From: Macrotis lagotis
Lineage: Eukaryota > Chordata > Mammalia > Peramelemorphia > Peramelidae
Assembly (NCBI RefSeq): GCF_037893015.1
Contig: NC_133660.1
Location: 283,829,534 to 283,893,533, forward strand
Length of the DNA stretch: 64,000 bases
Direction: 5' to 3'
Shown here: in pieces, positions 21,701 through 33,700 of the stretch
Layout of the letters: every line of letters begins with the position of its first letter
Position numbering within the stretch: position 1 is the stretch's first letter
The notes under the pieces: model-generated
What the model was told of the DNA's origin: nothing
What the model saw: the letters and a program-made list of their open reading frames with translations, nothing else
Database searches by the model: none
Translations under genes and position numbers: made by a program

Positions 21701-24700
21701 CATGTCACCTTATATCCATCGGTAATTGGCATTTATTGAGTGTCTGCTGTGTTGGGCCCTGAGGCTATGGGGAGAGGTGCAGGGAGCTCCCAGCCTAACA
21801 GGGCAGAGTATAGGGGACCTGGGGGGGGTGTCTCGTAGCAGCTGAGGCTTTACTTGGGACTGAAGGAGACCCAGAAGAGCAGGAGGGGAGCAGCCAGAGA
21901 GATGCCAGGGCCCTGAATTTCTCTGGATGCTGGAAAAGCAGCAAAGGCAAATGAAGTGTTTTATGTTTGCTCTGGATGGGGGGGGGGATTCCCTCTGGTG
22001 GCCGAGTGGAGGAGGAGGAATGGGGGGGGGAGGCTTGAGGCCAGCCAGACCCCCAGCAGCTGCTGCCATCATCCAGGACTGAGGGTATGAGAGTCTGTCC
22101 CAGGATGGGGGCTGGGTTGGGGGAGAGGAGAGGGCGTGGGGGAGAGGAGGGCAGAGGGAGGTCGTTGAAGCAAAATCAACAGGCCATTGAGTCTGGGGCA
22201 AACCCCAGGTGGGGGGGGTCTAGAAGGATGATGGCAGGACCCCGCCCCCCGTACACACATCCAGAGTCATCGGTGAGGGGAAACGTTAGAGAGTGCAGTT
22301 TTGATCAGTCTGAGGTCCAGAGACGTCAGGAGGCCTGCAGAGCAGCCAGGGCAGGCAGGTAGAGGGGAGTCTGATGAGGTCAGCAGGAGGGAAGGGACGG
22401 AGGCCCACAACAGAGCCTTGGGGGGCTCCCTGGTCCCGGGGTGGGATCCAGTGAAGAAGCCATAGAGGGAGCAGGATCAGGAGGAGAGGTGCCGAGGAGT
22501 GGCCCTTGGCTTTGACCACTAAGACTGAGCTAGAGCTGTGCTAGGAGAGGGAGGGAGGTATCCCTGAGGTGCCCACGGTATGCAGCCCCACAAGTAACAT
22601 CTCACAAGGGTCCTGCGGGGGGGGGGTGCCGTTGATCCTCAGGTAGCAGGTGGCTTATCGGCAGGAGCGGCTCTGCACTGTGATGTGCCCCCCATCCTGT
22701 GACCCAATTTGCCTGGGGTGGAGTCATTGCAAAAGAGGTTGGGTCCATAGCTCCGGGGAGCCCCAGAGGGTTTCTGAGCATCCAAGGAGTGACCTCTGGG
22801 TCACTGAGAAGAGGGTGTGGGAGAGGCGGCTTGGAGGGGGATGGACCAGAGGCCTGGCCCGGTCAAGGTTGACTTCAGAGGAAAAGGGCTTTGTGTGATG
22901 CCCAAGCAAGGGTCTGTGGCATTGGGCAAGGCCCACATAGCTGCCTCTGCTTGAAGCCTGGCAGTGACGGGGAGCTCACTCCTGTTGATGGTTCATTCCA
23001 TTTGTTGATAACTGGGGCTCAAACCTCAAAGCACTTCTTCAGCACCTCTCGTTGCTCTTTTAATCCCGTTGGGACTTCACTTTTGACCTTATCCACTGAA
23101 CTCAGTGGTCTGGTGAGCTCAGGGTGGGAGCCCCCTACTCATTCAGGAGAAGAGTGGCCACGCCAGCCCCAACTGAGCTTTGGGGGATCCTCCGGCCCTC
23201 CCAGATGGTGATTCCCGGTGATCCTGAGGAGATGGGAGAATTCCAGAGCCGGACGTTGGCCCTGTCCCGATGCAGCCTGGAGCTGACCCTACCCAGTGCC
23301 CACATCTTTCTGCCCAGCAAGGAGGTCTACGAGAGCATCTACAACAGGTGGGCATGCACCTGGGGGCCCAGCCAAGGAGGGTCAGGAGCCCCTGCTCCTC
23401 TCACCTGGCTATTCTTCCCTCCCATCCTCTCTCCTCCTGCCCCCCTAGGATAAACAACGACCTGCTGATGTGGGAGCCTGGGGACCTGCTCCCTGATCTT
23501 GGCCCCGCTGCTGCCGCAGCTGCTTCTGGCTTCCCTGGGCCCTCCACCTTCTGGCAGGACAACTTCAAGATGTGCAAATCTGCCTTTAAATTGGGTATGA
23601 GGGCTCTAGCTCCCACCTCACCCCAGCCAAGGATGCTGGGAAGGAGAACCTGGGGTCTGGGGCCTGGTCATGGGGCTGGTCAGGAACCAGGCCCCTGGTG
23701 ACCAAGTGTCCTTCCTGTACCTAGACTCAGACTCTGAAGATGAAGACACTCACTTCTTCTCGGTGGATGAGCCAGGTGTCCCACAGCCCCCCGCACCGGA
23801 AGCCCGCAGTTCCCGGGCCCAGAGCACCTTCTCTACTCTGATGACAGTGCTGAAGGGACGCATCACTGTCCTGTGTGAGACCAAGGTGAATGAAGCCAGG
23901 GCAGAGGTGGTGGGGGGGCTTCCAGGTCAAGCCAGGGCTTTCTGAGGTGGGGCAGAGACCCTGAGGATGCCAGCAGCAGCTACATCTCAGCTGGGCCATG
24001 TCTGGGCCAGGCTGGTTCAGCTTGGGCTTGTGTATCACAGGGTGAGGATGGGAAGAAGCTGGAGGACTGTCATGGGGAGCTGGTCCTCGATGTGACCCAG
24101 GGCACCATCTTCAGTGTCTCCCAGTACCTGGGCCAGCCAGGCCTTGGCTACCTCTGTCTCGAGTCTGAGAAGGCGGCTCTTTACCACCAAGGTATGAGTG
24201 GAGCACCCTAGGCCTGGGGGAGGGAACAGAGGAGCAGGGGGAGCCCCCCCTGCTAAGGCTCTTCCTTTTCTTCAGCGGTAGTGGAGGACTACTTACTACC
24301 TTCCCGACTCGAGGTGCCTAGTTTCATGCCTCCTGCCCATCTGGCACCAACCATCTACCCCTCAGAGGAAGGAGTGACAGATCGGGGAGCCACAGGCCGA
24401 AAGGGTCAGGGCCAGGGGCCACGCATGCTCTCTACAGCTGTGCGCATTCACCTGGACCCCAAGAAGAACGTCAAGGTACCGTGCCACCTTCAACCAGCGT
24501 GTTTAGCAGATGTGAGCCTGGGAGGCTACCCCTGATGCCTGCCATGCTCTGACCCTGTGTTTCCTCTCCCCCAGGAATTCCTAGTGACCCTGCGGCTACA
24601 TGGAGCCACTCTCCGCCACCGCATGGCGCTGCCTAGCCAAAGTTGGCACTGCCAGGTGAGGGGGGGGAGGTGAGGGGGCTGCTCTGAGCCCCTGCTGCCT

Positions 24701-27700
24701 CCCTGCTCCTTACCTCTTTTCCCCTGTCTGTAGCTCCTGGATTTTTTGGATGTTTTAGATGACCCCATCCTTGGTTTCCTGCCACCCACGGTCATCACTG
24801 TTCTACACACGCACTTATTCTCCTGTGCTGTTGACTATAGGTACCCCTGGGCTCAGGACTGCCCGTTGGGGTGTGGGGAGAGGGTGGTGGGACCCAGGAG
24901 TCCTCTGCCACCCTGACCCTCTCCTGGGGGGGGGGGGGGTGTCATTGTAACCGACATCTGCTCCGCCAGGCCTCTCCACCTTCCCGTACGTGTCCTCATC
25001 ACTGCCGAGACTTTCACCCTCTCCAGCAACATCATCATGGACACTTCGACCTTCCTGCTCAGGTGGGTGTCCCTGCCACTGTGCCTCCCTTCTCCCTTTT
25101 CCCCCTCTTCCCACCCTTCTCCAACTCCTCTTTCTTCCTTTCCTCTTACCCCTCCTGTCCCCCTTGTCTCCCACCTATCCTTCTCCCATGACTCTGTGGC
25201 CCACACCAGTTCAGCCCCTAGCTATTTGGGAATGGGAAGAGAGCAGGTTCACGTTGGTTGATTTTTGAACTCAAAAGGTGCTTGGTGCTCACTGAGCCCA
25301 GGCCCTTCATTTTACAGATGAGGAAACTGAGGCATAGATCATCCCAGAGCTCCTGGGGTATGAGGTGGAATTGGGGTCCCTGGACTAGGGTTGGATGTGG
25401 GCACCTCCTCTGGAGGGGAAGTGTAAGGTGGGGTTGGGATCTGGGAGGAGAAATGGGGGGTCAGTGTTCGTTTGGGGCTGGCCTGCAGTTCAGGCCAGCC
25501 CAGTGAGTGTTTCTTCTGCATCTGCTGGTGCCAAGCAGAGAATGGAAAATGTTTTTTGTTTTTCTTCTGCTTCTTTCGTTGTTGCTTTCTTTGTGGAAAA
25601 ATAGTTTTCAGTATAAGTTTTTGTGAAGTTTTTCCCTTCTACCCTTCCTCCTGCCCTAAAGTAGCATGTAATCTGATATAGGTTATACATATATAATCAT
25701 GCTACATGTATTTCCTTATTAGTCCTGACTGAAAGAAGAATCAGAACAGAAGGGTAAAAACTCCAGAAAGAAAAAGCAAAAATAATTTTTAAGTGAAAAT
25801 AGTCTTTATTTCTATGCTCTAGCGTTTTTAGTTAGGAATGGGTGCTGTATTTTGTCAAAAACTTTCAGCATCTATTGGATAATCATATGATTTCTGTTAG
25901 ATTTGTTACTGATATGATCAGTATATGCTGATTATTTTCCTTATGTTGAGTCAGCCCTGCAATTCTTTGTATAAATCCTCCCTGGATGTAGTGTGCTATT
26001 CTGGTGATTAAATTGTGGCAGTCTCTTTGCTAACACTTTATTTAAAGTTTTTGCTTTTCTATTCAAGGGAAATTTCTCGGGTTTGGCTCTTCCTGGTTTA
26101 GCTATCAGCACCAGATTGGTGTCATAAAAGGAATTTGGTAGGATTTCTCCAGTTTATATTGTATTGGAATTAATTGTTCTTTAAATGTTGAGTAGAATTC
26201 ACTTGTGAATCCATCTGTTTCTGGAGATTTTTTTCTTAAGGGGTTTACTGATGACTTTTTCAGTTTCTTTTTCTTATTTGGGGTTATTTAAATATTTTTC
26301 TGTTAATCTGAGCAATTAAAATTTTTGTAAATATTCATCCATTTCACTTAAAATGTCAGATTGGTTGGCATACAGTTGGGCAAATGGCCCAAGAATTTTT
26401 GCTTTAATTTCCTCTTCATTAATGGTGAATTTACCCTTTACAGTTTTGATTCTGGTAATTTGGTTTTTTCTTTTTTTCACTTTAATCAAATTATCCAAAT
26501 ATTTGTCTATTTTGTTGGTTTTTCTCATAAAATCAACTCTTAGTTTTATTTACTGGTTTAAAAGTTTTCTTGCTTTCAATTTTATTAATCTCTCCTTTGA
26601 TCTTCAGGATTTCTAAATTGGTATTTAATTGGGGATTTTCTAGTTTTTTAAAAAATGTTTGCCCATTTCAGGGAGAGAGTTTTGAACATTCTTTTTTGTA
26701 AGATTTTCTCTCTCCATCTCTTCCCACCTCCCTCCCATGACAGTGAGTAATCTGGTATAGGCTGTGCAGCATGTTAAACATTTTCATATTAGTCATGCCA
26801 TGAAAGAAGAATCAGAATAAAAAACTACGAGAAAGAAAAAACAAAACAAAATTTTAAAATGAAAAATAGTCTGCATTGGTCTGCATTTAGGCTCCATATC
26901 TTTTTCTGGATGTGGCTGGCATTTCCCATCACAAGTGTCTCAGAATTGCTTTGGTCACTGTGTATTGCTGAGATGAGTAAGTCCATCACAGTTGGCCATC
27001 ACCCCATGCTGCTGTTAGCCTGTTCAGTGTTCTTCTCTTCTGCTCCCTTCCCTCAGCATCAATTCATGCCAGTCTTCCCAGGCTTCTCTGAAGTCCTCCC
27101 CCTCATGACTTCTTTTTGAACCACTAGTGTTCCATCATATTCATATACCACAATCTGTTCAGCCATACCCTGGTTGATGAGCATCCCCTCCATTTCCAAT
27201 TCTTTGCCCCTCCACAAAGGGAAATTCACTTTCTCCTGGAAGCTGCAGGAAAGAAGTTTGAACCCTTCTAGGCCAACCTGGGATATCATCCCCTTGCTGG
27301 TCATCAGACCAGGCAGATAGCATGTTAGCTACTCTGGGGGCAGCCCCAGAGATGCAATGGTGCTTCAGGCTGGCCTGGCCCAATGAGGGTGTGAAAATAC
27401 CTGGTCTGACCCCCATTCTATCTCTCTCCTGCCCCCTGCTCCCCTGGGCCCATACTGCTCTCAGCTTCACAAGCCCCTTAGAATGGGAGACTGCAGGGCA
27501 GCTAGGTGGCACAGTGGATAGAGCACCAACCCTGGCGTCAGGAGGACCTGAGTTTAAATCCGGCCTCAGACACTTAATAATTACCTAGCTGTGTGGCCTT
27601 GGGCAAGTCACTTAACCCCATTGCCTTGCAAAAACCTAAAAATGAGAGAGAGAAATAGGACTTTGGATGCTGTGTGTGTGGGGGGGGGGGTGGCTTAGAG

Positions 27701-30700
27701 CAGCCACTCCCCCGTTCTAGACAGATTCCTAAGCATAGTGAACCCTGGGGGTTGAGGAGGTCAGGACTGTGATGGGGATGAAGCTGGAGTTTGAGCCAGG
27801 TCTTGAAGGAATCCAGTGGCTGGAGATGAAGAAGGAGGGCACTGTAGCCTTGAGGGACAGCTTGGACAAAGGCCTGGTGTTGGGAGATGTCAGGAGCCTC
27901 AGCAGGAAGGCAGGCAGGGCCAGAGAACTGGGCTTTGATCCTGGAGTGACAGGGCCTCCAATTTTCTTCCGGCCTTCCCTTCTTTCATTCAACTCTGTCT
28001 TCTTCCCTTCAGGTTCATCCTCGATGATTCTGCCATCTACCTTTCTGACAAGTGTGGGAGTGAACCCCTTGATCTGAGGAAAGGTGAGAGACTTGAGAGT
28101 TTGGGGAGGGAGACTGAGGACAGCTGGAGCTCCCACAGCCCACCCCCTTGGGAAGCTTCCAAGACAATAAGGATGTTTCTCTCAGACCTGAACCTCAGGG
28201 ACTCCCAGTCCTGGGGCTCTGAATTATAGGGTCAGGCTAGGCACTGACCCCTCCCCCACCCCCACCCCCAACAGTGATCACTGCTCCAGGGGCAAGACTC
28301 TGCCCACCCTAGGTGTCTAATGTTTTCAGAAGGAGCTTTCCCTGACCAGAATGGCCAGTCTGAACTCCTCCCTCAATTTCCCTGGCAGATTATGTCTGTG
28401 TCCTGGATGTGGATCTACTGGAGCTGGTGATCAAGACCTGGAAAGGCAGCACTGAGGGCAAACTGGTGAGTGGCAGTGGGTGGTGGTGGGCACAGATCCC
28501 CCTGGGAGCCGAGAGGAAGTCTTTCATTCATGGGAGCAAGTAACCCGGGGAAGGCCCTGGGGAGCCAGGTGACCCTGCTGAACTTGGGGGATTCCCTTCT
28601 TGGACCATTACTCTGCCCCGTAGGGAAGAGAAGGGCCCTAACAGTCTATGACTGAACTGAGCTCAGGAGGTTCCCAGGGCCAGTTCCGGGACTGTAGAAC
28701 TTAGGCCTTGGGACGAGGGGAGATGAGCTTAGTCTGTCTGTTTAGAAGTTCTTGGGGTGGCTAGGTAGCTCAGTGGATAGAGCACCGGCCCTCAAGTCAG
28801 GAGGACCTGAGTTCAAATCCAGCCCCAGATATTTCATAATGACCTAGCTATGTGGCCTTGGGCAAGCTGCTTAACCCCATTGCCTTGCACAAAAAAAACT
28901 AAAAAAAAAAAGAAAAATAGAAGTTCTTCAGGGCAGCCCCTCACTTTACAGATGAGAAACTAGACCGGGAGAAGGTGGAAGCCCTTCCCCTGGGGGTCAT
29001 GCAGCTGGCAGGCACATGGCAATCAATGTCCATCCCAGCCAGGGGCCTCCATCAGGCTGCCCCCTGAGCACCAGCACCCTCTCCCCTGCAGAGCCAGCCT
29101 CTCTTTGAGCTCCGTTGCTCCAACAATGTGGTCCATCTACACAGCTGTGCTGACTCCTGTGCCCTGTTGGCCAACCTCCTCCAGTACGTGGTGGGTTCCG
29201 GGGACCTGCACCCTCCGGCCCGGCCCCCCAGCCCCACTGAGATCGCTGGCCAGAAGGTCCAGGTGAGGGCAGAGGCTCCGGTCAATAGGGCTGTGCGTTT
29301 GGTGAAGTTGTCAGAGAGGAGCCATGGGGGCCAGAGCCCTTCTCGCCTTAAGGCTCTACTGATTACCAGGAGAGTCAATGGCTGGGGGGGGTGGAGTCTG
29401 TGGAGGACTCAAATGATGAAGGCCCCTCCCACAGTCATTGGGGAGTGCACCCTAGGATCAAGCTAGTTGAGAGCCCCAAGAGGCCTCAAGGGTCATGGAG
29501 ATCAGCTCCTAGTTACCAGGGAGGATCCTGAAGCCCAGAGCCCCTCCTTTGGCATCTTTGTGGCTACCCAAGCTCCTCAGTGGGTCACCAGGACTTCCTG
29601 CCTCTGCCTTCCTTCCTGCTCACCCTTCACTTCCCCCAGCTCTCAGAGAGCCCGGCCTCCCTGCCCTCCTGCCCCCCAGCTGAGACTGCCCTTATCAATC
29701 AGCGGGACTTGACGGATGCCCTCATTGATACAGAGCGGAGCTTGCGGGATCTGGCTCTGCCACCAGGTACAGGCTGGGGCAGGTGGATTGTGCTTCCTGA
29801 GGGCCAGGGCACTGCCCCCTGCCCGTCACCTGTCTTTCTGTTCCCACAGGTGGTGGATCCCTGCGGCAGGCCTCTCCTGTCTCTGTTTACCTGTTCCCAG
29901 GTGAACGGAGTGGGGCCCAGCCCCCTCCGCCCCCTGATCCTTCCTCAGAAAGCAGCCTTGGAGCCAAAGAGGAGGAAGCAGAAGAAGAAGAGGAGGAAGA
30001 TGAGGAGGATGGCGATGGGGATGCCCTGGATAGTGATGAATTCTGTATCTTAGACGCCCCTGGCCTTGGCATCCCTGTGCGTACTTGGGAAGAAGCAGGA
30101 CCCTGGTCTAGTTGGGGCATGCTTGAGGTGTGTTCTGTTCCTTACTCAGCCTGGCCTACTCACCCTTTCTCTACCCCACTTCTGTCTCCCTAGCCCCGGG
30201 ATGGAGAGCCGGTCGTGAAGAAGCTACAAACCGGGCCCATCATGGTCCGGGATGGTCATTTCTCTCGACCCCTGGGTAGCACGGACCTGCTACGAGCCCC
30301 TGCCCATTTCCCTGTGCCCACTAGCCGCCTGGTGCTGCGAGAAGTCTCTCTGGTCTGGCATCTTTACGGGGGCCGGGATTTTGGACCTCACCTTGGCCAC
30401 AGGTAAGAGCAGTGCCCTGTTCTTTTGTTTGAGGGGGAGAGAGTGGACCTTTTTGGAGAGGACCTCACTGGGTCAGAAGGTAAATTCTCCAAGTTGACCG
30501 TACCCTCTGATGAGGGCACAGAGGTGGGCCCAGGGTAGACCAGGCAAGGCCAGGATTTGGAACCAAGAACCTGGGCAGCTCACAAGGCCTAGAGGGGTGA
30601 CCTCTCAGCCATGGTCCCTTCAGGCTCCAGCCAAGTGGGTCCACTCTGCACCCACCACCCTGAGCACCACTTCCTCACCCTGTGCCTTTTCCCAGTGTCT

Positions 30701-33700
30701 ATCCTTGGAGCAGCCTGTTTGTTCCTCCCCTCTCCATTCCTTTCTTTCTTCCCTGTCTCACTCTCCCCCACTCCCTCCCCTAGCTCTTCTCATCCCTTCC
30801 TGTCTGACTCTCTTGTCTTACTCTCCTCCCTCTGTCCTTGCACTGGTTCCCTTCATCCCTCCTGCTGCCTCCTCTGAGAGGTGGATGGTCACAGCTTGGG
30901 CCCAGAGGACTTTCCTGAGATGCCTGTTTGAGTGACCCCAGAAGAGTCCCCCCATGTCAGTGGATGTCGTGGGTGATCACTGTGTCTGGGCTGGCTCGCT
31001 GTTGCCTTGTTGGAGTCCCAGTCTCTGGTGGCGGGTCCTCAGCTCCTCCCAGATGGAGCTCTGTGGAGTCAGGGGTCAAGTCTTAGCTACACTGACCTCG
31101 TTCCCTGCACGTAGTAGGTGCTTAATAAAGGATGACTGAATGCATCCTTCCTTACTCCCTGGCAGGACAAAATCTGGCCTCTCGGGTCCCCGGGGCTCCC
31201 CGTCACGCTGCTCAGGTCTCAATAGGCCCCAGAACTCTTGGCGCACCCAGGGCGGAAGTGGCCGGCAGCACCATGTCCTCATGGAGATCCAGCTCAGCAA
31301 GGTGAGGGCAGAGCAGACTTGGGGTCCAGAGGTGAGAAGTCTAAATGACAAACAGGGAAGCTGAGAAACTGATCTGGTATCCTTGGACCATGGGTTTGGA
31401 GTTAGGAGAGACCTTCGAGGCAATTCTGTCCAGCCCCTCATTTTTTTCCAATTATTTTTTATATTTTTTCTGTTTTTTAAACTTTTTTCTTTTTTTTTTT
31501 TTAAGATTTTGCAAGGCAATGGGGTTAAGTGGCTTGCCCAAGGCCACACGGCTAGGTAATTATTAAGTGTCTGAGGCTGAATTTGAACTCGGGTCCTCCT
31601 GACTCCAAGGCCAGTGCTCTATCCACTGTGCCACCTAGCCACCCCTGTTTTTTAAACTTTTTATTAAAGATTTTATTAAGTTTTGCAATGGTCCAATGCA
31701 ATAAAAGTCATATGCAATATTGGGCAAAGGAGATATAGATCCTGAACCAATTGGAAACTGAATAACCTCATTTTAAAGAATGAGTGGACCAAAAAACAAA
31801 TTATAGAAAGAATTATTTTATTCTGGATAATGACAATAATGAAATAACATACCAAAATCTATGAGATTCACTCAAAGCAACTGTTAGAGTATATTATATC
31901 TTTAAATGCTTACATGAATAAATTAGAGAAAGAGGAAATCAATGCAACTAAAAAAATTAAGAGAAAGAACAAATTAAAAATCCCCAATTAAATTAGAAAT
32001 TCTAAAAATTAAAGGAGAAATTAATAAAATCCAAAGCAAGAAGAGTATTGAATTATGTAGTAATATTGGGAAACAAATCTTTACAACTAATGATTCTGAC
32101 AAAGGACTCATTTCTAAAATATACAGAGAACTGAATCATATTTTAAAAAAAAGCCAATCCCCAATTGACAAATAGGTCAAAGGATATGCAAAGGCAATTT
32201 ACAGATGAGGAGATCAAAGCAACCCATAGTCATATAAAAATTGCTCTAAATCATTAATTATTAGAGAAATGCAAATTAAAGCTTCTCTGAGGTACCACCT
32301 CACACCTCTCAGACTGGCCAATATGACCAGGAAGGATAATGATCATTGTTGGAAGGGATGTGGGAAATCTGGGACACTACTACACTGTTGTGAAGCTGTG
32401 AACTCAAGCAACCCTTCTGGAAGAGCCATTTGGAACTACGCCCCGAAGGGCAACAAAAATGTGCATCCCCTTTGACCCAGCAATACCACTACTGAGTCTA
32501 TATCCTGAAGAGATGATAAAAAAGGGTAAAAACATCACTTGTACAAAAATATTCATAGCAGCCCTGTTTGTGGTGGCAAAGAATTAGAAATCAAGTAAAC
32601 GTCCTTCATTTGGGGAATGGCTTAGCAAACTGTGGTCTATATATGCCATGGAACACTATTGTTCTATTAGAAACCAGGAGGGACGGGAATTCAGGGAAGC
32701 CTGGAGGGATTTCCATGAACTGATGCTGAGTGAGATGAGCAGAACCAGAAGAATACTGTCCACTCTAACAGCAACATGGGGGTGATGTTCCACCTTGATG
32801 GGCTTGTTCATTCCATCAGTGCAACAACCAGGGATAATTTGGGGCTGTCTGCAATGGAGAATACCATCTGTATCCAGATAAAGAACTGTGGAGTTTGAAC
32901 AAAGACCAAAGACTATTCCCTTTAATTTAGGGGGGGGAAAACCAGCTATCTTGTTGTCTGAGCTTGTTATCTCTTGTGCTTTTTGTTTCTTCCTTAAGGA
33001 TATGATTCTCATCACACTCAATTTGGATCAATGTACAACATGAAAACAAAAAAAAAAGAATGACAGATTGCTTTCTGTGGGGGAGTGGGGGGGAGAGAAG
33101 TAGGATTGGGGGGAAAATAGTAAAACTCACAGCCCCAAATTATCCCTGGTTGTTGCACTGATGGAATGAACAAGCCCATCAAGGTGGACCATCGCCCCCC
33201 ATGTTGCTGTTTGGGTGGACAGTGTTTTTTTGGTTCTGCTCATCTCACTCAGCATCAATTCATGCAGATTGTCCAGGCTTCCCTGAATTCCCGTCCCTCC
33301 TGGTTTCTAATAGAACAATAGTGTTCCATGACATACATAGACCACAGTTTGCTAAGCCATTCCCCAATTGAAGGACGTTCACTTGATTTCCAATTCTTTG
33401 CCAACACAAACAGGGCTGCTAGGAATATTTTTGTACAAGTGATGTTTTTACAAACCTTTTTTATCATCTCTTCAGGGTATAGACCCAGTAGTGGTATTGC
33501 TGTGTCAAAGGTGATGCACATTTTTGTTCTAGCCCCTCATTTTACAGATGATGAAACTTGAGTCCCAAGGAAGTTTCCCCAGGTGTTCCCAGCCTCCAGA
33601 TCTGCTGTGCCCAGCCCCCTTGGGTGTCTGAAATCCTGAAGCTGACTCTGACCAGAGAAGAGTGAAAGCTCTTGGAGGGCAAGGACAACCTTTGATCCCT

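Noticed and set aside
26316-26528. Possible host gene with a Lys-rich 70-residue product on the minus strand
   Set aside because: The text matches the L1 ORF2 stretch before the reverse transcriptase, so it is a LINE relic.
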